Shown here in pieces: positions 56,850 to 64,000 of a stretch of DNA of 64,000 bases; position 1 is the stretch's first letter; the number at the start of each line of letters is the position of its first letter. Below the pieces are notes generated by a model. That model saw only the letters and a list, made by a program, of their open reading frames with translations. It made no database searches and was not told the DNA's origin. The position numbers and the translations under genes were made by a program. Source of the DNA: Anomaloglossus baeobatrachus (Eukaryota; Chordata; Amphibia; Anura; Aromobatidae); the NCBI RefSeq assembly GCF_048569485.1, contig NC_134355.1:660352215-660416214 (forward strand), written 5' to 3'.

Positions 56850-58140
56850 ATAGATATATAAACTGGGAATGCTTTAATCTAATTAATGTAATTGTGTAGG
56901 GAGCGTGGGAAGTGATCTGTGACATAACCTACTGTGTGTTCTCCCTGTGTTTGCATAAGTTGCTTGACTATAGGCAGGATGCATTTGTCTTTCGTACTCA
57001 TCACCTGGTTGCCGCCACACAAGCTTAACACCATCTAAACCAAATAAGTTTATCTTTGTCTCATCAGACCAGAGATCATTATTCCAATAATCCATGTCTG
57101 CAGTCTGGTTGTCTTCAGCAAACCGTTAGGGCGGCTTTGCACGTTGCGACATCGCACGTGCGATGTCGGTGGGGTCAAATCGAAAGTGACGCACATACGG
57201 CGTCACTTTCAACATCGTACTGTGTAAATGCTAGATGATACGATGAACGAGCGCAAAAACGTCGTTATCGTATCATCGTTGCATTCACCGACATTTCCAT
57301 TATGCCGCTGCCGCGACAGGTACGATGTTGTTCCTCGTTCCTGTGGCAGCACACATCGCTGTGTGTGACGCCGCAGGAGTGAGGAACATCTCCTTACCTG
57401 CCGCCGGCGGCTATGCGGAAGGACGGGGGTGGGCGGGATTTTTACATCCTGCTCATCTCCGCCCCTCCGCCGCTATTGTCTGCCTGCTGTGTGACGTCGC
57501 TATGACGCCGCACGACCCGCCCTCTTAGGAAGGAGGCGGGTCGCCGGCCAGAGCGATGGTCGCAGGGCAGGTGAGTGCATGTGAAGCTGGCGTAGCGATA
57601 ATTTTCGCTACGCCAGCTATCACACGATATCGTACCTGCGACAGGGGCGGGGACTATCGCGTGCGACATCGCAGCATCGGCTTGCGATGTTGCAACGTGC
57701 AAAGCCCGCCTTAGGGGAGTTCCTTGTGCATCATCTTTAAAAGAGGCTTCCTTGTGGGATGACAGCCATGCAGACGAATGTGATGCAGTGTGCAGTGTAT
57801 GGTCAGAGTGCTTATAGGCTGACCCCCCTCCCCCACCCCTGTAACCTCTGCAGCAGTGCTGGCAGCACTCATACTTCTGTTTTGAAAAGACGACCTCTGG
57901 ATATAACGCTGAGAATGTGCACTCAACATCTTTGTTTGACCATGGCGAGTCCTGTTCTGAGTGGAACTTGTCTTGTTAAACCGTTGTATGGTCTTGGCCA
58001 CCATGCTGCAGCTCAGTTTCAGGGTGTTGGCAATCTTCTTATAGCCTCAACCATCTTTATGTAGAGGAACAGTTCTTTTTTTTTCAGTTCCACAGAGAAT
58101 TATTTGCCACGAGGTGCCATGATTGGCTTCCAGTGACCAG
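56850..58140 (-). pseudogene. Tc1-like transposase pseudogene, N-terminal two thirds
   Basis: On the - strand it starts near 58120 with MAPRGK, then KKIANTLKLSCSMVAKTIQR, GQTKMLSAHSQRYIQRSSFQ, SAASTAAEVTGVG and RLHGCHPTRKPLLKMMHKEL. After a MITE insertion it continues MDYWNNDLWSDETKINLFGL (catalytic Asp) and VWRQPGDEYERQMHP (about 56990-57095). Stops, among them one in the first ten codons, and loss of the second Asp and the Glu region make it inactive. It is a different Tc1 lineage from 44726-47445. Confidence 0.85.
57129..57710. mobile_element. PIF/Harbinger-type MITE, copy H7, in the Tc1 pseudogene
   Basis: 582 bp, inverted ends GGGCGGCTTTGCACGTTGCG and CGTGCAAAGCCCGCC, exact TTA on both sides (57126-57128, 57711-57713). 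Contains TGACGTC but its ATTGG has become ATTGT. Non-coding. Confidence 0.9.
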
Positions 58141-58383
58141 TGATACGTTTGTGTGAAAAAAAGGCAATTGTTGCACGTTCTGATTTGACCATCCGTGTGC
58201 CGTCCAGGTGCTGTCCATGTGCACGTATGTGTCACATACTGGAAAAACGCATGACACTGAAATTAATGGTTTGGATGTGTACAAGGTGTGCATCCTCTAG
58301 CTGTGTGTTTTACCTCTGCTGATTATCAAAAATAGGAGGGAGCTAAAGGCATTTTTAAAAATTCTATACAGGCAACTTCCGCA

Positions 58384-58581
58384 TGCAATAAAGCTTGTTG
58401 ATTGGCTGTGCTGCAGCCTTTCAGCAAACTTTATTAACATATGAAGAGTGCCCAAACACCAAACTCAGACAAAGTTTGATCCCCAGTACTCAAACATCGA
58501 AATCGGACACAAGTTCGACCCCTGGACACCCAGTGTACTTTACGAACCCCAAACTTTACCGTTTGAGTTTGCTCATCTCTA
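58384..58581. mobile_element. hAT-type element fragment
   Basis: Ends in TTTGCTCATCTCTA, a typical hAT terminus. The other end is not found. Confidence 0.4.
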
Positions 58582-58959
58582 TACATTACCATTCTGTAGC
58601 ATAGGACACTGTAAAGGGTCCTGTAAGGGATTGTAGAATAAGAGCTGCTGAGAAAAAAAAATGCATTGCCTACTCATGTTATACGACTGCCAGGCAACAA
58701 ACAAATATTGCACACTCTTGTAGCACTTGCATGACATATGATACTCGAAACAGATTTCACTCATCCAACTTTTTTGGATGAGAATGTGACCGATTGTTTT
58801 TTATATGCAACTGGTTGCAAGCCCTTATACAGTCAGTGAGATGGTTGGGTGAATCTGCAATATTCAAGTGATCATCAGTGGTTAGGAAAATACATGCCCT
58901 ATACATGTTTCACTCTAATGTAAGATTCGCCTTTCTCCACCACAGGTTCTTCTGAAGAT
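58582..58959 (+). other. Region upstream of the second CYP2 gene
   Basis: Probable promoter or 5' UTR of the downstream CYP2 gene. No clear TATA box at a fitting distance. TTTCTCCACCACAG just before 58946 could be a splice acceptor for a non-coding first exon, or simply leader sequence. Confidence 0.35.
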
Positions 58960-59142
58960 ATGTTTCCCCTTGATCCGGTCACAGTTCTTTTGTCCATAGT
59001 GACATGTATCTTTTTGGCAATTGTTCTATATAAACAGAAGGAACGTGTTCATCCGAATTATCCTCATGGTCCCAAACCATGGCCAATAATAGGGAATATT
59101 CTTCTCATGAATGCTCAAAGACCTTACTTAACATTTCAAGAG
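58960..59142 (+). CDS. Cytochrome P450 family 2, exon 1 (downstream gene copy)
   Basis: The ATG at 58960 opens 61 codons that end at a GTAAGA donor (59143) in phase 0, as CYP2 exon 1 does. The N-terminus has a hydrophobic anchor (residues ~5-24, VTVLLSIVTCIFLAIVLY), then basic KQKERV, then the proline-rich hinge HPNYPHGPKPWPIIGN that corresponds to PPGPxPxPxxGN, and LTFQE at the donor. This is the signal anchor placing the enzyme on the ER. Exons 2-9 lie beyond the window. Same strand as the upstream CYP2 gene, 37 kb downstream of its stop, so the two are tandem paralogues. The exon is intact. Confidence 0.92.
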
Positions 59143-59617
59143 GTAAGATCTGAAGAATATTATTACAGATTAATTGTTGTCTTGTCTCGAGCTAAATTGC
59201 TTGCTTGACCATGTAGAAACCGCTTCAATATTTCTTGTCTGATTTCTTTTAATTATTTGCATGGGAAATCCACTTTGTTATTCATATCAGGACTTTTTAA
59301 GTATTTTTTTACTGAAAAAGTTTTTAAAAAAATACCTGGTAGGAAAGAAAGTACAATGTCACTTCTTGGATCTTAATATAATCTCCAAACTAGGGACAGT
59401 CATAATATATTCCTGGAAAAAAAACTTAATTAATACAAAAAAAAACTCTTCCAAAATCATTTGGGAGACAGTTCAGGAAAAGATAAACTTTTGCAAATTC
59501 AAGCATCCAAAATCATTTTCTGAATCTATTTGTGCTTGAAAAACTCAACTCAACAATTTCTGAACATCTCAAAAACCTGTACTAGCCATCTTAATAATAT
59601 TGACATTGCCCCTTCCA
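59143..59617 (+). other. Start of CYP2 intron 1, unclassified
   Basis: AT-rich; a 92-codon frame at 59261-59539 is Lys/Ile/Leu-rich and vaguely LINE-like, but no motif supports it. Confidence 0.35.
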
Positions 59618-59980
59618 AGGCCTTTGACCCCGATTCATTAAAAAAGGGGTTTTGTATACACAGGACACAGGAATAAGCTGGGCCAAAATTTATTAAGATG
59701 CGCACACAACTTGATGAATACAGCACATCTTATCAGTGGAGTATGTCTCACCAAAAGTGTTAATCCAGTCAGACTGGAATAACATTTCTAGCATAAGCAG
59801 TGCCACCAAAACTGATGAATATTACTGGTGGGTGTTGCCATTGCCCGAAATTGGTGTAGCCTAAAAAGGTGGAAAGGTTTTGTGCAGCGACTGTATGACT
59901 TGCACAATTTTTTTTTGAGCTTTTCAAAGTGTATTTTCCCAGTTTTATCCCAGAGCGACTAATGAATAGGGGCCAAAATA
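59618..59980. mobile_element. Small MITE-like element
   Basis: Ends CCCCGATTCATTA and the complement of TAATGAATAGGGGCC are inverted, about 360 bp apart. Target duplication not resolved. Confidence 0.5.
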
Positions 59981-60014
59981 TGTTCAGTTGATCATCATGA
60001 AGGAGTGCTGTAAA

Positions 60015-60200
60015 CCTGTGTTCTTCAACTTCAGTCCTCAAGGTCCACGTGCAGGTCATATTTCAAGGATTTTCTTTGCATTGTTTAGGTGAGGGAATTA
60101 TTATCAAGGCATTAGAAATTTCCACAGGTGCCCTTATTTGTGCAATACTAAGAAAATCTGGTGGAGGAACTAGAGGACTGGAGTTGAGGTGATGGAGAGC
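60015..60200. repeat. Partly palindromic interspersed repeat
   Basis: TCAACTTCAGTCCTC near the left matches in inverted form GAGGACTGGAGTTGA near 60172-60186. Resembles a MITE common in amphibians; class not determined. Confidence 0.45.
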
Positions 60201-61775
60201 GAGAGGACTCCACTGACCATAAGAGCTTACTCTCTACAGGAGAAAGAGAAGAGTCGGCTGACCATAAGATCTTACACTTGACTGGAGAAAGAGAAGACTC
60301 TACAGACCATAAGAGCTTACACTCTACAGGAGAGAGAGAAAGGACCCCCGTGACAATAAGAGCATATACTCTACAGAAGAAAGAGAGGACCCCACTGACC
60401 ATAAGAGGTTACACTATACAGGAGAGAGAGAGAACCCCACTGAGCATAAGAGCTTAAGGCCGCTTTACACACAACGATATCGCTAGCGATCTCGTCAGTG
60501 ATGGGACACGCCCAGATCGTTGCTACGATTTGCCGAGTCCGCTCATAGATCGTTTTGTAGTGGTCACACGTACCCATCTCACAAACGACGCAACATGATT
60601 CAGCGATATATTCTTTGACCAAGGCGGTCGTGTGGACACCATCACACAGCAATCCGCTCAACGATTCTGGCAATGACAGAGGCGTATAATTGTCCATAGC
60701 ATACACCCTGGCGTGTGGTTGCCTCACCCTCTACACGCCCCAACTTCCATACTGTCAGAATCTTCTCCGGTCTTCTGTTACGTGATTGGTTGTCTGTGAA
60801 ATAAAAGGCCGCATTTGCGGCTGCCCCCTGTGACGCAACCACCGATGGCGCACACGTGATCTGTTTTGTGTGTGTGCGGCATCCTTTATGCCTTTCTGTG
60901 TTCTCCAAGGTATGTTATTTTTTTTTTTTTTAAATTTAAAAAAATTAAAAAAAAAAAAAAAAAATAAAAAAGTGACATGCGGCCAACATGTGCTTACAGC
61001 GGTATGAACATATGAACAATGCAGGATAGGGCTCAGTGTTTTTTAACTCCGGAAGTATGCACAAAAACAAGGTCTAAAATTCATTTTAAAACAAATATGA
61101 ACCTACCGAAAAGATGCAATAAACCAGGAAAAAAGATAGTAGCCGAAAATGAAATAACACACATGTCACAGCAGAGCTCTGTAATGAAATGCACACAGGA
61201 CCGTGGGCAGCCACAAAGGACGTTAATGAAACTTTGTGTCCGCCTTATCAACCATGCCTGCCAAATCAGAACACAGTTGGTACCACCAATAAGAGCGGTG
61301 GAGACGTGGATCATTGCTCGTAACGCCACGTCCGCGTTGCTGATGACGGAAGCACTAATGATGTTCTTTGTCGTTGGCAGGGTGTTAAACGTAGCGATAT
61401 GTCTGCTGCGTTCAAAACAACGAACAATATTTTGAAACTGAACGACGTGTCAACGATCAACGATTTTCGCTATTTTTAAGATCATTCGGAGTCGCTCGTA
61501 GGTGTCACACGCAACGACGTCGCTAACGATGACGGAAGTGCGTCACGAAAACCGTGACCCCGACGACATATCGTCAGATAAATCGTAGCGTGTAATGGGG
61601 CTTTACACTCTACAGGAGAGAGAGGACTCCAATGACCATGAGAGCTTACACTCCAATGAAGAGAGAGACGAACTTGTTGACTATAAGAGCTTACACTCTA
61701 CAGGAGAAAGAGAGGACTGCACTGACCATAATAGCTTACACTCTACAGGAGAGAGAGACAAAGACTTACCCAGTG
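60190..61775. repeat. 45 bp minisatellite split by a MITE
   Basis: Units contain TGACCATAAGAGCTTACACT and CTACAGGAGA(A/G)AGAGA. About six units lie at 60190-60456 and four at 61603-61775. The MITE H8 separates them. The right part reads STGERED-type peptide repeats, an artefact of the unit length. Confidence 0.85.
60457..61602. mobile_element. PIF/Harbinger-type MITE, longest copy H8
   Basis: 1146 bp, inverted ends AGGCCGCTTTACACACAACG and the complement of CGTAGCGTGTAATGGGGCT. TTA is on both sides (60454-60456, 61603-61605), restoring the minisatellite unit. Twice the usual family length; two frames of 88 and 138 codons inside show no recognisable domain. Confidence 0.8.
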
Positions 61776-62165
61776 ACTCTGGTCATGGAGAGTGACTCTG
61801 CTGTATAAACTGTGCTACTCTGGGAACCACTAATGTGTGATGTCCCAGGTTCTGAGATCCCTGTACAAGGTGTGAGAATGTGTAAGATGTTGTAGTTGTA
61901 GGCCATTATGGGAAGGCTCGTGTGGCAAAGCAAAATGACATCACCCACTCTCTGATCTTTTTGTAGTGAGGGAAATGGTGATGGAAAAGTTTTGCTGGGT
62001 TTTTTTTTATTGCTAACTGCAAATGGAATATTAAATTGTTTGAATTTCTATGCAATTGTAAATTATAGAAAATTCAACTTGAAAATCAGTCCTCTGCAGA
62101 TCAATCCCCTCATTTATTGTTATTTGTAGTGATGGAGGACTCTTCATTATCTAGTGAGGTCACAA
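61776..62165. other. Unclassified intronic sequence
   Basis: Nothing recognised. Confidence 0.35.
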
Positions 62166-62640
62166 ATAGAGATGAGTGAACCTTTCAAAGTTCGGTTCCT
62201 CGATCTTTAACGAGCTTCCCAGTTTTTGCCTACCTGTTCGACAAACAGATCGGCGAACATACCGAACCCATTGAATTCAATGGGAAGCCAAACTTATGAG
62301 TTGTAAAATGATGTAGGGGGCTGAAAAAAGAAAATAAAGCACGACATACTTATTGAGTCTCAACATAAAAAAAGGTAGAATCGTGGCACATGCTGTTTTA
62401 TAAAAGTCCTTGCCGTATTATAAATGCATAAAAGGTGGGCGAGTCCGAGACCAGATGCTGACACTGCGGAGGATGATGGCCGTTTTGCACAACTGCACTT
62501 CTACGGGTCCCGGGAATACCGGTAACGTGAATCCGCCTCCACTTTAAAGGAAGCATCTAAAGCAGTGCCAGCATCTGATCTGAGACCCGCTCGCCTTTTA
62601 TGCATTTATAAAAAACCATGGGGCCCTTACCGACAGCCAG
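62166..62640. mobile_element. hAT-type element fragment
   Basis: Starts TAGAGATGAGTGAACC, a hAT-type terminus. A short inverted duplication (CGAGTCCGAGACCAGATGCT at 62441 against GCCAGCATCTGATCTGAGAC at 62568) lies inside. Right end not found. Confidence 0.45.
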
Positions 62641-62900
62641 ACAGGTTTGTCAAGTCTTCATAAGGAGAATAGTCCTCCCTGTTGTCCCCACATAGCTTCT
62701 CATAAGCCAGATCAGATACCCAGTCTTTGCACTGACGAGGGGCAATCACCCCAAAACACATTGTCTGCAAATTGGGATTCTGGTCTGGCAATAAATCCTA
62801 AGTCTTATGAAAAGGCTTGTTTATTAAAAGCCACTTTTAACTTTTAGGATTGCTACTTCCAATAGGTGGCACTAGAGTTTGTCTCCTTCCTAACTGGAGG
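62641..62900 (+). mobile_element. Penelope-like tail fragment
   Basis: Assigned by the hammerhead-like motif at 62726-62770. No coding sequence. Borders approximate. Confidence 0.4.
62726..62770 (+). ncRNA. Decayed hammerhead-ribozyme-like motif
   Basis: Core CTGACGA (fits CUGANGA), stem II GGGG...CCCC, then AAAACACATT, which equals GAAACGCGTT after G-to-A changes at CpG and core sites. TTTGCA before and TGCAAA after could form stem I with a bulge. Confidence 0.45.
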
Positions 62901-63153
62901 GACAATTTGAATAATAAACCATGGACTTTTATACAACAGCGAGTGCCACGATTCTACCTTCTCTTATGTTGATCTTTGCTGGACTGGTTCCCTTCTGGTC
63001 AGCACTGCTGCATAGAGCCTTGGTAGTTATTGTCACTCCTCCTGTCCTCTGCAGTATTGAACCAGGTGATCCGGTGGTGCGTTATTGCATCTGTTATTTT
63101 TGTTTGATATTTACCGAGTCTCCCCGTGGCTGTAACTGCTCCCACGGCTGTAA
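62901..63153. other. Unclassified intronic sequence
   Basis: Nothing recognised, apart from its probable continuity across the MITE with the hAT-associated module that follows. Confidence 0.3.
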
Positions 63154-63709
63154 AGGCTCCGTTACACGCAACAATGTATAATGATATATCGCCGGGGTCA
63201 AGGATTCCGTGACGCACATCCGGCATTGTTAGTGACGTTGTTGCATGTGACACGCACGAATGACCGTAACGATGGAAAATACTGACCTTATCATCCATCG
63301 TTGACACGTTGTTCCTTTTCAAAAAATCGTTGATTGTTGAGCACGCAGGTTGTTCGTCGTTCCCGAGGTAGCAAACATCGCTACGTGTGACACCCCGGTA
63401 ACGACGAACTGCAGCTTACCTGCGGACGCTGGCAATGCGGAAGGAAGGAGGTGGGCGGGATGTTACAGCCGCTCATCTCCGCCCCTCCGCTTCTATTGTG
63501 GGGCCACTTAGTGACGCTGCATGAACCGCCCCCTTAGAAAGGAGGCGGTTCACCGGCAACAGCGACGTCGCTAGGCAGGTAAGTCTGTGTGATGGCTCTG
63601 AACAATATTGTGCACCACGGGCAACGATTTGCCCGTGACGCACAAACAACGGGGGCGGGTGCTTTCACCAGTGATATCGCTAGCAATTCCGCTGCGTGTA
63701 ACACCCCCT
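63154..63709. mobile_element. PIF/Harbinger-type MITE, copy H9
   Basis: 556 bp, inverted ends AGGCTCCGTTACACGCAACA and the complement of GCGTGTAACACCCCCT, exact TAA on both sides (63151-63153, 63710-63712). Non-coding. Confidence 0.87.
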
Positions 63710-63712
63710 TAA

Positions 63713-64000
63713 CACTGTTCCTGCAGCTGTACTTCCAGAAACGCTGATTATCCTCATACCTATTGACTGCTTTCTCCAGCCACCAGCATCTCTGATTGGC
63801 TGCTGTCAGAACCCGTCCATAGACAGTACGTATGATTGGTTGGAATCACAGACCCTGTCTGCGGGTTTCTATCATTGTATAAAATACATATATAAATAAA
63901 ACAATTGACATAGGGTCCCCCCATTTATTGATACCAGCACAGATAAAGCCCACTGCTACAGGCTGCAGCCCCCAGCTGTGCTCTGATCTTGGCATTGTAT
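63713..64000. repeat. hAT-associated module, cut by the window edge
   Basis: Matches the module of 53400-55270 in the left-arm orientation (shared ACAGATAAAG, CTACAGGCTGCAGCC-like and TGATCTTGGCA-like segments). Continues beyond the window. Confidence 0.65.

Noticed and set aside
59261-59539. Possible LINE remnant in CYP2 intron 1
   Set aside because: Lys/Leu-rich and AT-rich only; no reverse transcriptase or endonuclease motif could be read.
61019-61435. 138-codon + strand frame inside MITE H8
   Set aside because: No recognisable motif; could not be linked to a Harbinger transposase or Myb-like protein.
1-64000. tRNA, rRNA or snRNA genes
   Set aside because: No cloverleaf with A and B boxes or other canonical RNA gene was noticed by eye; a tRNAscan or Rfam search would be needed to exclude them.

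Overview
The window looks like vertebrate nuclear DNA, most likely from an amphibian and probably a frog; the species is an inference I cannot confirm. It is dominated by transposable elements of the mix typical of frogs: hAT, Tc1, PIF/Harbinger-type MITEs, Penelope-like retroelements, an L1/Tx1-type LINE and several solo LTRs. Host coding sequence is only about 0.7 kb. It consists of exons 7, 8 and 9 of one cytochrome P450 family 2 (CYP2) gene (1529-1713, 21257-21398, 21513-21691) and exon 1 of a second CYP2 gene (58960-59142), both on the + strand. This is a head-to-tail tandem CYP2 pair.

Layout. 1-1528: a ~49 bp tandem repeat holding a TTAA-flanked MITE, then unclassified sequence. 1714-21256 is intron 7, swollen to 19.5 kb. 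One Tc1 relic (2456-20615) has been cut into at least six pieces by later insertions: two non-autonomous DNA elements, a complete non-autonomous LTR element (5409-9739) that carries a cold-shock-domain reading frame, and an old hAT-type element (10475-20137). The old hAT itself holds a nearly intact 6.9 kb autonomous hAT (11598-18494) with a 118 bp tandem array.

21692-58959 is the ~37 kb space between the two CYP2 genes. It contains nested solo LTRs (21918-23816), a palindromic Penelope-like insertion (24731-26004), a Tc1 relic (26178-27538), an LTR fragment (28455-29515), an L1/Tx1 LINE (29770-33371) with a second palindromic Penelope-like insertion, a degraded hAT (33372-36385), a nearly full-length broken Penelope-like element (36386 to about 41100), several MITEs, a second Tc1 (44726-47445), more solo LTRs, an inverted pair of hAT-derived elements (53400-55270) and a third Tc1 relic (56850-58140). 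From 59143 on is intron 1 of the second CYP2 gene, again filled with MITEs, a 45 bp minisatellite and a Penelope-like tail.

The CYP2 enzymes would be microsomal haem monooxygenases. The mobile elements do not form a pathway, but their nesting gives a clear relative chronology. Many boundaries were fixed by eye from target-site duplications: 8 bp for hAT, TWA for Harbinger-type, TA for Tc1, TTAA for the MITE near the left edge, 4-5 bp for LTRs, and 15 bp for the two Penelope-like insertions. The most unusual items are the cold-shock-domain frame in an LTR element, the hammerhead-ribozyme-like motifs in the Penelope-like copies, and the two palindromic Penelope-like insertions.
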